Shown in pieces: positions 1-7,403 of a stretch of 16,904 nucleotides of DNA (its first letter is position 1; each line of letters begins with the position of its first letter). The notes under the pieces are model-generated. The model did not search any database, was not told the DNA's origin, and was given only the letters and a program-made list of their open reading frames with translations. This DNA is from an uncultured Clostridia bacterium (GTDB lineage Bacteria > Bacillota > Clostridia > Lachnospirales > Lachnospiraceae). A program made the position numbers and the translations under genes. The stretch is taken from positions 1 through 16,904 of the forward strand of contig CALASV010000244.1 of NCBI GenBank assembly GCA_937888895.1. Direction: 5' to 3'.

Positions 1-54
1 AACCTTGAGATGACGGAGTCAGAGTCCGTTGCCTTACCGTTTGGCGATAGCCCT
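1..54 (-). tRNA. tRNA-Gln (anticodon CUG), 5' part only
   Basis: Read on the minus strand, 54 nt fold as the 5' part of a tRNA. They give a 7-nt acceptor strand (AGGGCTA), a D arm closed by GCC/GGC and an anticodon stem ACGGA/TCCGT around the loop CTCTGAC. The anticodon CTG lies at 22-20, which means glutamine. The variable loop and the first half of the T arm (CAAGGTT) follow. The 3' half of the T arm and the acceptor 3' strand lie beyond the left edge of the window. Confidence 0.92.
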
Positions 55-87
55 AAGTTTTAAGTTGTGTTCCTTAACACGAATGCT

Positions 88-116
88 ATTATACAACACT
101 TTTTTTTATTTGGCAA
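88..116 (-). promoter_or_regulatory. Promoter of the tRNA-Gln transcript
   Basis: On the minus strand a -35 box TTGCCA (116-111) is separated by 17 bp from a perfect -10 box TATAAT (93-88). It points toward the tRNA and lies about 34 nt upstream of its first base. This is a strong vegetative-sigma type promoter, as expected for a stable RNA gene. Confidence 0.8.
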
Positions 117-160
117 GTACTTTTTTCAAAAAATTTCACTTTTTTTCTGAAAGGAAAAGA

Positions 161-189
161 TTGACGAAAGATTAGAATTATACTAAATT
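161..189 (+). promoter_or_regulatory. Possible promoter of the acyltransferase gene
   Basis: A -35-like TTGACG (161-166) stands 17 bp before TAAATT (184-189), a 4/6 match to the -10 consensus. It lies about 30 nt upstream of the acyltransferase start. The region is very AT-rich, so chance matches are easy. This is the best candidate I see, not a firm call. Confidence 0.35.
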
Positions 190-220
190 TATAGTAGTAA
201 GATAAGGGTGGGAATGAAGG

Positions 221-979
221 ATGTTTCGATTTTATTTTGTAATTATTATGAATTTGTTTCGTCTGCCATATATACTTCCGAAGATGAATTATATGATAAA
301 GTATTCGGAAAAGTATAGTGCAGAGAAACGGTATGCTGTTGTAAAACGATTGATACGAATTATGAAACGGACGGGGACTATTTTTACGAAGTCGTTTGGG
401 GCAGAAAATTTACCAAAAGAAGGTGGATATGTTATGTTTTCTAACCATCAAGGTAAATATGATGCTCTTGGTATTGTACATACGCATACAAAGCCATGTT
501 CTATTGTGATGGATGAGGCTCGTTCACATACGATATTGACAAGTCAAGTCATTGATTTAGTAGATGGAAAACGAATCAAAAAAGATGATATCCGTCAAGC
601 GATGCAAATTATTTTAGAAATGGCAGAGGAAACAGCAAAGGGAAAAATATTTTTAATTTTTCCAGAGGGTGGATATTTTTATAACAAGAAAAATACATTA
701 ACTGAATTTAAAGCAGGTTGCTTTAAAAGTGCTATGAAAGCAAAAGTGCCCATTGTTCCAGTAGCTATCGTTGATTCGTATAAAGTATTTGAAGGTTTTT
801 ATTTTTCACCAATTCGTACGCAAGTACATTATTTGAAACCAATTTCTTATGAAGAATATAAAGGTATGAAAACAGTAGAGGTAGCAGAAATAGTAAAGGA
901 ACAAATTGAGGCAAAAATAGAAGAAGTTTTAACAGAACGTCAAAGAAGATATGATAAGTTCTTTAGTTGTACAAAATAG
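221..979 (+). CDS. PlsC-like lysophospholipid acyltransferase
   Basis: A 252-residue protein of the LPLAT/PlsC family. These enzymes transfer an acyl chain from acyl-ACP or acyl-CoA to a lysophospholipid, usually 1-acyl-glycerol-3-phosphate, giving phosphatidic acid at the inner face of the membrane. Visible motifs are the catalytic HX4D (H76 to D81, in SNHQGKYD), the substrate-binding FPEGG block (147-151, the usual FPEGTR position) and the late VPIVPVAI block (176-183). The first 20 residues are hydrophobic and aromatic and could anchor the protein. The length is normal for a single-domain PlsC. The start is chosen because an AAGGGTGG ribosome site ends about 8 nt upstream. The gene stands alone: a promoter for the next gene follows 118 nt later, and no clear terminator is seen. 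The exact acceptor lipid cannot be told from sequence. Confidence 0.85.
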   Translation: MFRFYFVIIMNLFRLPYILPKMNYMIKYSEKYSAEKRYAVVKRLIRIMKRTGTIFTKSFGAENLPKEGGYVMFSNHQGKYDALGIVHTHTKPCSIVMDEARSHTILTSQVIDLVDGKRIKKDDIRQAMQIILEMAEETAKGKIFLIFPEGGYFYNKKNTLTEFKAGCFKSAMKAKVPIVPVAIVDSYKVFEGFYFSPIRTQVHYLKPISYEEYKGMKTVEVAEIVKEQIEAKIEEVLTERQRRYDKFFSCTK

Positions 980-1096
980 GTTTTTTATAGGGAAGAAGAT
1001 ATGCAATTTTTTATAAGAAAGAGAGATAGAAAGGGTTTTCGTGCAACTTTCCTAGAAAAATGCGTTAATTAGCAAAAACTTTGGTAAATTTCTTCC

Positions 1097-1124
1097 TTGA
1101 CATTCAAAATTTCTTCGATATAAT
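1097..1124 (+). promoter_or_regulatory. Promoter of the T-box leader and ileS
   Basis: Perfect consensus boxes TTGACA (1097-1102) and TATAAT (1119-1124) are separated by 16 bp. Transcription should begin near 1131, just before the first conserved T-box leader sequences. A strong promoter upstream of a regulated terminator is the standard arrangement for T-box genes. Confidence 0.9.
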
Positions 1125-1130
1125 ATAAGT

Positions 1131-1399
1131 CAGTTAAAAACGTTGAAGAAGACAGTACGCATTTGTAGGAACGGCACAGCGAAATCGGGATAGTGAGAGC
1201 CGATGGCAAGTACGAAATGGGGAATATCACTTCCGAGTTGCAGGTTGAACAGATAATATCTTAGTAAGCTGAGCCGGTTTCCACCGTTATATGGATAGGG
1301 TATTTATTTTGACAAATCCATAGTCAAAAGCGTACGCGAATGGGTGGTACAACGAATGATAGGTTCTTCGTCCTGTTTGCAGGGAGAAGGACTTTTTTT
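1131..1399 (+). promoter_or_regulatory. Isoleucine T-box riboswitch leader
   Basis: This fills most of the 494-base gap between the acyltransferase and ileS. T-box leaders sense uncharged tRNA and let transcription continue when the cognate amino acid is scarce. Visible parts are the early GAAGAAGACAGTACG with its AGTA element, the AGTGAGAGCC element near 1190-1200, a small hairpin CGGT-TTCC-ACCG, and the T-box proper at 1338-1354 (GAATGGGTGGTACAACG). In the T-box, TGGT (1345-1348) can pair with the ACCA end of tRNA-Ile. The likely specifier codon is ATC (Ile) at 1226-1228, within GAATATCAC. A second ATC at 1258-1260 is an alternative I cannot exclude without folding. The leader ends in an intrinsic terminator and the gene downstream is ileS, which agrees with an Ile specifier. 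Confidence 0.92.
1362..1399 (+). terminator. Regulated terminator of the T-box leader
   Basis: The arms GGTTCTTCGTCCTG and CAGGGAGAAGGACT close a TTTG loop. They form about 13 pairs (some G-U) with one G/A mismatch and are followed by seven T (1393-1399). The 5' arm lies just after the T-box sequence, so pairing of tRNA with the leader would favour the competing antiterminator. Confidence 0.88.
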
Positions 1400-1417
1400 G
1401 TTACTATTCAACTATAT

Positions 1418-1441
1418 CAGTCTCCGTAAAATTACCGACTG
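1418..1441 (+). other. Small hairpin between T-box terminator and ileS
   Basis: CAGTC (1418-1422) pairs with GACTG (1437-1441), and the inner GTAA pairs with TTAC around an AA loop, leaving a short internal bulge. It lies between the leader terminator and the ileS ribosome site. It has no T tract, so it is not a terminator. It might stabilise the mRNA or modulate initiation; this is inference. Confidence 0.35.
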
Positions 1442-1473
1442 TGGATTGAAACAATTTTATGTGGAGGTATATT

Positions 1474-4400
1474 ATGTACAAAAAAGTCGATACGAATATG
1501 AATTTTGTAGACAGAGAGAAAGCTGTTGAGTTATTCTGGAAAGAAGAAAATATTTTTGAAAAAAGTATCGAAGCAAGAAAAAAGGGGAAAACTTATACTT
1601 TCTATGATGGTCCACCAACAGCAAATGGTAAGCCACATATTGGTCATGTATTAACTCGTGTTATTAAAGATATGATTCCAAGATATCGTACAATGAAGGG
1701 GTATATGGTACCTCGTAAGGCAGGATGGGATACTCACGGTCTCCCTGTGGAAATTGAGGTAGAAAAATTACTTGGTATTAACGGAAAAGACCAGATTGAG
1801 GCTTATGGTTTAGAACCATTTATTGGAAAGTGTAAAGAAAGTGTTTGGAAATACAAAGGTATGTGGGAAGATTTCTCTGGTACGGTTGGTTTCTGGGCAG
1901 ATATGGATAACCCTTATGTAACTTACCATGATGATTATATCGAATCAGAGTGGTGGGCATTGCGTCAGATTTGGGACAAAGGCTTATTATACAAAGGCTT
2001 TAAAATTGTTCCTTATTGTCCACGTTGTGGAACGCCTCTTTCTAGTGCTGAAGTAGCACAAGGATATAAAGATGTAAAGGAACGTTCTGCGATTGTTCGT
2101 TTTAAAGTAAAGAATGAAGATGCTTATATTCTTGCTTGGACAACAACTCCTTGGACATTGCCTTCTAACGTAGCTCTTTGTGTAAATCCAGTAGAGAGTT
2201 ATGTGAAAGTAGCAGCTGCTGACGGCAATACCTATTATATGGCAGAAGCTCTTTGTAATACAGTTCTTTCTAAGCTTGCTGTAAAGGCAGATAAAGAGAA
2301 AGGCATGGAAGCAAAACCAGCGTACGAAATTGTAGAGAAATTTACTGGTAAAGACTTAGAATACAAAGAATATGAGCCATTATTTGACTTTGCAAACGAA
2401 ATCTGTGCAAAACAGGGTAAAAAAGCTCATTTTGTAACATGTGAAAGCTATGTAACCTTAACAGATGGTACAGGTGTCGTTCATATTGCTCCAGCGTTTG
2501 GTGAAGACGATGCAAGAGTAGGTCGCCTGTACGACCTTCCATTTGTACAGTTAGTAGATGGCAAAGGCGAAATGTCAGCAGAAACAGCTTATGCAGGTGT
2601 ATTTGTAAAAGATGCTGACCCATTGATTTTAGAAGATTTAAAGAAAAAAGGTTTATTACTTGATGCTCCAAAATTTGAACATAGTTATCCACATTGTTGG
2701 AGATGTGATACACCACTTATTTACTATGCAAGAGAATCTTGGTACATTAAAGAAACTGCAGTAAGAGATGACTTAGTTCGCAATAATAATACGGTTAACT
2801 GGATTCCAGAATCGATTGGTAAAGGTCGTTTTGGAAATTGGTTAGAAAATATTCAAGATTGGGCAATTTCTAGAAATAGATATTGGGGAACTCCTTTGAA
2901 TATTTGGGAATGTGAATGTGGTCATAGACATTGTATTGGTAGCAGACAGGAATTGTTTGAGATGAGTGGAAATGAAAAGGCAAAAACTGTAGAATTTCAC
3001 CGTCCATATATTGATGAAATTACTATTGCTTGTCCAGAGTGTGGTAAACAGATGGTTCGAGTTCCAGAAGTATTAGACTGTTGGTTTGACTCAGGTGCGA
3101 TGCCATTTGCACAGCATCATTATCCATTTGAAAATAAAGAATTATTTGAACAACAATTTCCAGCTCAGTTTATTTCTGAGGCTGTTGACCAGACAAGAGG
3201 TTGGTTCCATGCATTGATGGCAGAGTCTACATTATTATTTAACAAGGCTCCGTATGAAAATGTTATCGTGCTTGGACATGTACAGGATGAAAATGGACAG
3301 AAGATGAGTAAGAGTAAAGGAAATGCAGTTGACCCATTTGAAGCATTAGAAACTTATGGTGCAGATGCTATTCGTTGGTATTTTTACATTAACTCTGCTC
3401 CTTGGCTTCCAAACCGTTTCCACGGTAAGGTAGTACAAGAAGGTCAGCGTAAGTTTATGGGTACTCTTTGGAATACTTATGCATTCTTCGTATTGTACGC
3501 AAATATTGACAATTTTGATGCAACAAAATATGCATTAGAATATGATAAATTGCCAGTAATGGATAAGTGGTTGTTATCTAGACTTCATTCGACTGTAAAA
3601 GCAGTAGATGATAACCTTGATAACTATCGTATTCCAGAAGCTGCAAGAGCATTGCAGGATTTCGTGGATGAAATGAGTAACTGGTATGTAAGAAGAAGCC
3701 GTGAGCGTTTCTGGGCAAAGGGCATGGAGCAGGATAAGATTAATGCTTACATGACACTTTACACAGCACTCGTTACGATTGCAAAGACAGCAGCTCCTAT
3801 GATTCCATTTATGGCAGAAGATATTTATCGCAACTTAGTTTGCAGTATTGATAAAACTGCTCCGGAAAGTGTACATTTATGTGATTTCCCAGTAGTAGAA
3901 GAAAGTTATATTGATAAGAAGTTAGAAGCAGATATGGACGAAGTATTACAGATTGTAGTACTTGGTCGTGCTTGTAGAAATACATCTAACTTAAAACAAC
4001 GCCAGCCTTTAGCCCACATGTATGTGAAGGCAGAACATGAGTTGCCAGAATTTTTCAAAGAAATTGTGGCAGAAGAATTGAATGTAAAAGAAGTACAATT
4101 TACTTCGGATGTACGTTCCTTTACTTCTTACACATTTAAACCACAGTTAAAGACACTTGGTAGAAGATTTGGCAGCAGATTGAATGCACTCAAAGAAGTA
4201 TTAAATAACTTAGACGGTAATATGGCAATGGATTCCTTAGATGCAACTGGAAAAGTAGTTGTAACAGTAGCAGGTGTAGAGGAAGAATTGGCAACCGAAG
4301 ATTTACTCATTGAATCAGCGCAGAAAGAAGGATATGTATCTGATTCTAACTATGGTATTACCGTAGTATTAGATACAAATTTAACCCAAGAACTGATTGA

Positions 4401-4650
4401 GGAAGGTTTTGTTAGAGAGTTGATTTCCAAAGTGCAAACAATGAGAAAAGACTCTGACTTTGAAGTAATGGACCATATTAATGTTTATGTATCAGGTAAC
4501 GCTACAATTGAAGCTTTGATGAAGAAAAACGAAGATGAAATTAAGACTACCGTTTTAGCTAAAGAGCTTGTTATCGGTACAGAGGACGGTATTACAAAGG
4601 AATGGAACTTAAATGGTGAAACAGTCACTATTGGAGTAAAAAAGTTATAA
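1474..4650 (+). CDS. ileS: Isoleucyl-tRNA synthetase (clostridial/eukaryote-like form)
   Basis: A class I synthetase that charges tRNA-Ile with isoleucine in the cytoplasm. The start at 1474 is preferred over an ATG 15 nt upstream because GGAGGT (1463-1468) is correctly spaced to it; this gives 1058 residues. The HIGH motif is at 55-58 (PHIGH) and KMSKS at 610-614. The CP1 editing domain shows TTPWTLPSN (from about 223) and GTGVVHIAPAFGEDD (from about 332). Cysteine pairs lie at C182/C185, C408/C411, C480/C482/C487 and C520/C523, the last group resembling an inserted zinc ribbon. The GPPTANGKPHIGH form of the signature and the lack of a C-terminal zinc finger point to the eukaryote-like IleRS2 type. 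The gene is controlled by the T-box leader and probably read through into glgP. Confidence 0.97.
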   Translation: MYKKVDTNMNFVDREKAVELFWKEENIFEKSIEARKKGKTYTFYDGPPTANGKPHIGHVLTRVIKDMIPRYRTMKGYMVPRKAGWDTHGLPVEIEVEKLLGINGKDQIEAYGLEPFIGKCKESVWKYKGMWEDFSGTVGFWADMDNPYVTYHDDYIESEWWALRQIWDKGLLYKGFKIVPYCPRCGTPLSSAEVAQGYKDVKERSAIVRFKVKNEDAYILAWTTTPWTLPSNVALCVNPVESYVKVAAADGNTYYMAEALCNTVLSKLAVKADKEKGMEAKPAYEIVEKFTGKDLEYKEYEPLFDFANEICAKQGKKAHFVTCESYVTLTDGTGVVHIAPAFGEDDARVGRLYDLPFVQLVDGKGEMSAETAYAGVFVKDADPLILEDLKKKGLLLDAPKFEHSYPHCWRCDTPLIYYARESWYIKETAVRDDLVRNNNTVNWIPESIGKGRFGNWLENIQDWAISRNRYWGTPLNIWECECGHRHCIGSRQELFEMSGNEKAKTVEFHRPYIDEITIACPECGKQMVRVPEVLDCWFDSGAMPFAQHHYPFENKELFEQQFPAQFISEAVDQTRGWFHALMAESTLLFNKAPYENVIVLGHVQDENGQKMSKSKGNAVDPFEALETYGADAIRWYFYINSAPWLPNRFHGKVVQEGQRKFMGTLWNTYAFFVLYANIDNFDATKYALEYDKLPVMDKWLLSRLHSTVKAVDDNLDNYRIPEAARALQDFVDEMSNWYVRRSRERFWAKGMEQDKINAYMTLYTALVTIAKTAAPMIPFMAEDIYRNLVCSIDKTAPESVHLCDFPVVEESYIDKKLEADMDEVLQIVVLGRACRNTSNLKQRQPLAHMYVKAEHELPEFFKEIVAEELNVKEVQFTSDVRSFTSYTFKPQLKTLGRRFGSRLNALKEVLNNLDGNMAMDSLDATGKVVVTVAGVEEELATEDLLIESAQKEGYVSDSNYGITVVLDTNLTQELIEEGFVRELISKVQTMRKDSDFEVMDHINVYVSGNATIEALMKKNEDEIKTTVLAKELVIGTEDGITKEWNLNGETVTIGVKKL

Positions 4651-4692
4651 TAGAAACTTAGGAAAACAAATCAGAAAAGGTGGACAAATCGA

Positions 4693-7146
4693 ATGGAATT
4701 AACAAAAAAAGAATTGAAGCAAAGAATTGCTAACAACATGAGAATGTTGTTCCGTAAAGATGTAGAAGAAGCATCCAAACAGCAGTTATTTCAGGCAGTA
4801 GCTTATTCCTTAAAAGAAGATATTATTGATATGTGGATGAATACTCATAAGACTTATGAAAAGGAAGATGTAAAGACAGTTTACTATCTTTCCATGGAAT
4901 TCTTAATGGGTCGTGCACTTGGTAACAATATTATCAATATGAAAGCTCAGCCAGTAGTAAAAGAAGTATTAGAAGAACTGGGTGTAGACCTTGATATTAT
5001 TGAAGACCAAGAACCAGATGCAGCTCTTGGTAACGGTGGTCTTGGTCGTTTAGCAGCTTGTTTCTTAGACTCCCTTTCTTCTCTTGGCTATCCAGCGTAT
5101 GGTTGTGGTATCCGTTATAAATATGGTATGTTTAAGCAGGCAATTGAAGATGGTTTCCAGATAGAAAAGCCAGATGATTGGTTAAAAGATGGCAATCCAT
5201 TTGAAATTAAGCGTGCAGAATATGCAGCAGAAGTTAAGTTTGGTGGTTATGTAAAGATGGTTCGTGACGAAAATGGTAGAGACCGTTTCGTTCAGGAAAA
5301 TTATAGCTCCGTTTTAGCGATTCCTTATGACCTTCCAATTATTGGTTATGGTAATGGTATTGTAAATACACTTCGTATTTGGGATGCACAGGCAATCAAC
5401 AACTTTAACTTAGATTCTTTTGATAAGGGTGATTATCAGAAGTCTGTAGAACAGGAAAATTTAGCGAAAACAATTTGTGAAGTACTTTATCCAAACGATA
5501 ATCACTATGCAGGTAAGGAACTTCGTTTAAAACAGCAATATTTCTTCGTATCTGCAAGTATTCAGCGTGCCGTTTCTAAATATATGGAAACACATGATGA
5601 TGTTCGCAAGTTACATGAAAAAGTATGCTTCCAGTTAAATGATACACATCCAACAGTAACAGTAGCAGAACTTATGAGAATTCTCTTAGATGAGTATTTC
5701 TTAACATGGGATGAAGCTTGGGAAGTTACAAATAAGTGTTGTGCTTATACAAACCACACTATTATGTCCGAAGCTTTGGAAAAATGGCCATTAGAATTAT
5801 TCTCCAGATTACTTCCTCGTATTTATCAGATTGTAGAAGAAATTAACCGTCGTTTCTTAATCTTATTAAATGAGAAGTATCCAAACGATTACAGCAAAGT
5901 TCAGAAGATGGCTATCGTTTATAACGGACAGGTTCGTATGGCAAATCTTGCTATTGTAGCTGGTTTCTCTGTCAATGGTGTAGCAGCACTTCATACAGAA
6001 ATCTTAAAGAAGGAACAGTTAAAAGACTTCTATGAATTATGGCCAGAAAAATTCAATAACAAGACAAATGGTATTACACAGAGAAGATTCTTATTACATG
6101 GTAATCCATTATTAGCGAAGTGGGTAACAGATAAGATTGGTGATGACTGGATTACAAACCTTTCCCATTTAGAGAAATTAATGGTTTATGCAGATGATGA
6201 AAAATCTTTAAGCGAATTACAGAACATCAAGTATCAGAATAAAGTAAGACTTGCGAAGTATATCAAAGAACACAATGGTATTGAAGTAGACCCACGTTCT
6301 ATCTTTGATGTACAGGTGAAGCGTTTACATGAGTACAAGAGACAGTTCTTAAATATTCTTCACATTATGTATTTATATAATGAAATTAAGAAGAATCCAG
6401 ATATGCCATTCTACCCAAGAACATTTATTTTTGGTGCAAAGGCATCTGCAGGTTACCGTCGTGCAAAAGCAATCATTAAGTTAATTAACAGCGTTGGTGA
6501 TGTAATTAATAATGATGCTTCTATCAATGGAAAGATTAAGGTAGTATTTATTGAAAACTATCGTGTATCTAATGCAGAATGGATTTTTGCAGCAGCAGAC
6601 GTTTCCGAACAGATTTCTACAGCAAGTAAGGAAGCTTCTGGTACAGGTAACATGAAGTTCATGTTAAATGGTGCAATTACTCTTGGTACAATGGATGGTG
6701 CTAACGTAGAAATCGTAGAAGAAGCAGGTGAAGAAAATGCGATTATCTTTGGTTTAACTGCTGATGAAGTTATTGCTTATGAGCATAACGGACAGTATCA
6801 TCCAAAGGAAATCTACAATACAAACACAGACATTCGTATGGCAATGACACAGTTAATTGATGGAACGTATTGCCCAGAAAATACAGAAATGTTCCGTGAA
6901 TTATATAATTCTTTGTTACAGCATAATGGTGGGGAACGTGCAGACCAGTACTTTATCTTAAAGGATTTCGTTTCCTATGCAGAAGCACACAAACGTGTAG
7001 AAGCAGCTTATCGTAACGAAAGACAGTGGGCAAAATCTGCATTGATTAACATTGCAAAATGTGGTAAGTTCTCCTCTGACCGTACGATTGAAGAATATGT
7101 TCAGGATATCTGGCATTTAAAGAAAGTTGTATTAAAAAATAAATAA
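4693..7146 (+). CDS. glgP: Glycogen/starch (alpha-glucan) phosphorylase
   Basis: A GT35 phosphorylase that removes glucose units from the non-reducing ends of alpha-1,4-glucans with phosphate, yielding glucose 1-phosphate, with PLP as cofactor. At 817 residues it is full length for the family. The PLP site EASGTGNMKFMLNGA is intact, with the Schiff-base lysine at K655. Other hallmark blocks are ALGNGGLGRLAACFLDS, the NDTHPT segment, VDVQVKRLHEYKRQ-like residues near 540 (FDVQVKRLHEYKRQ) and GYRRAKAIIKLI. The ribosome site AAAGGTGG lies about 9 nt before the ATG. Only 42 nt separate it from ileS and no terminator is seen between them, so the two genes may share a transcript. An intrinsic terminator follows. 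GlgX, its usual partner in glycogen breakdown, is encoded at the far end of the window. Confidence 0.97.
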   Translation: MELTKKELKQRIANNMRMLFRKDVEEASKQQLFQAVAYSLKEDIIDMWMNTHKTYEKEDVKTVYYLSMEFLMGRALGNNIINMKAQPVVKEVLEELGVDLDIIEDQEPDAALGNGGLGRLAACFLDSLSSLGYPAYGCGIRYKYGMFKQAIEDGFQIEKPDDWLKDGNPFEIKRAEYAAEVKFGGYVKMVRDENGRDRFVQENYSSVLAIPYDLPIIGYGNGIVNTLRIWDAQAINNFNLDSFDKGDYQKSVEQENLAKTICEVLYPNDNHYAGKELRLKQQYFFVSASIQRAVSKYMETHDDVRKLHEKVCFQLNDTHPTVTVAELMRILLDEYFLTWDEAWEVTNKCCAYTNHTIMSEALEKWPLELFSRLLPRIYQIVEEINRRFLILLNEKYPNDYSKVQKMAIVYNGQVRMANLAIVAGFSVNGVAALHTEILKKEQLKDFYELWPEKFNNKTNGITQRRFLLHGNPLLAKWVTDKIGDDWITNLSHLEKLMVYADDEKSLSELQNIKYQNKVRLAKYIKEHNGIEVDPRSIFDVQVKRLHEYKRQFLNILHIMYLYNEIKKNPDMPFYPRTFIFGAKASAGYRRAKAIIKLINSVGDVINNDASINGKIKVVFIENYRVSNAEWIFAAADVSEQISTASKEASGTGNMKFMLNGAITLGTMDGANVEIVEEAGEENAIIFGLTADEVIAYEHNGQYHPKEIYNTNTDIRMAMTQLIDGTYCPENTEMFRELYNSLLQHNGGERADQYFILKDFVSYAEAHKRVEAAYRNERQWAKSALINIAKCGKFSSDRTIEEYVQDIWHLKKVVLKNK

Positions 7147-7180
7147 TAGTTAGATGATAAGTAATTATCTGAGTAAATAA

Positions 7181-7230
7181 AATAGAATGACCTTGGAATA
7201 AGAGAAATCACTTGTTTCAAGGTCATTTTG
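7181..7230 (+). repeat. 50-bp direct repeat, left copy, flanking the R-M unit
   Basis: This copy matches 9360-9409 in the same orientation at 45 of 50 positions with no gap. Four of the five differences fall in the hairpin loop, and the fifth turns a G-U pair into an A-U pair, so the stem is kept. The two copies enclose exactly the restriction-modification gene pair. Confidence 0.85.
7186..7230 (+). terminator. Intrinsic terminator after glgP (repeat copy 1)
   Basis: The arms AATGACCTTG (7186-7195) and CAAGGTCATT (7218-7227) form a perfect 10-bp stem, extended by about three further pairs including one G-U, and run into TTTT. It lies 40 nt after the glgP stop. A near-identical terminator occurs after the methyltransferase gene; see the repeat entries. 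Confidence 0.8.
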
Positions 7231-7311
7231 TTACTATTTAGCCCTTAGTTCTCTAAAGATATTGAAAAATTATAGATAGTAACAAAAACAATAGTCTTAC
7301 GCTAAATAGTA
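7226..7311. repeat. Palindromic element with two competing pairings
   Basis: One left segment can pair with either of two right segments. TTTTGTTACTAT (7226-7237) is perfectly complementary to ATAGTAACAAAA (7276-7287). The overlapping TACTATTTAGC (7232-7242) is perfectly complementary to GCTAAATAGTA (7301-7311). The arms resemble those of the larger element at 14747-14920 (GTAACAGTTCAGC), so this may be a short or decayed relative. It fills much of the 257-base gap between glgP and the nuclease gene. Confidence 0.55.
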
Positions 7312-7343
7312 GATTTTATTTATATAAATATTAATAAAAAAAT

Positions 7344-7372
7344 AAGACAAAAAAATATTTGAGTGGTATAAT
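7344..7372 (+). promoter_or_regulatory. Extended -10 promoter of the R-M genes
   Basis: A perfect -10 TATAAT (7367-7372) is preceded by the extended element TG plus one base (7364-7366). The -35 position holds AAGACA (7344-7349), a 4/6 match, at 17 bp. Transcription should start near 7379, about 25 nt before the first possible start codon of the nuclease gene. Both R-M genes are probably read from here. Confidence 0.65.
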
Positions 7373-7403
7373 TTATTTTATGGAAACAGTAGTAATGTAG
7401 ATA

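Noticed and set aside
1001..1072. A 23-codon open frame after the acyltransferase with GGAAGAAG upstream.
   Set aside because: The purine-rich stretch is weak as a ribosome site, the peptide is basic and featureless, and there is nothing to support it beyond an open frame of this size in AT-rich DNA.
1344..1529. A 61-codon open frame starting in the T-box sequence.
   Set aside because: It runs through the riboswitch terminator and into ileS in another frame. The region is explained by the leader and by ileS.
2342..2716. A 124-codon minus-strand frame inside ileS.
   Set aside because: It is antisense to strongly conserved ileS coding sequence, has no ribosome site, and its histidine- and leucine-rich translation is typical of shadow frames.
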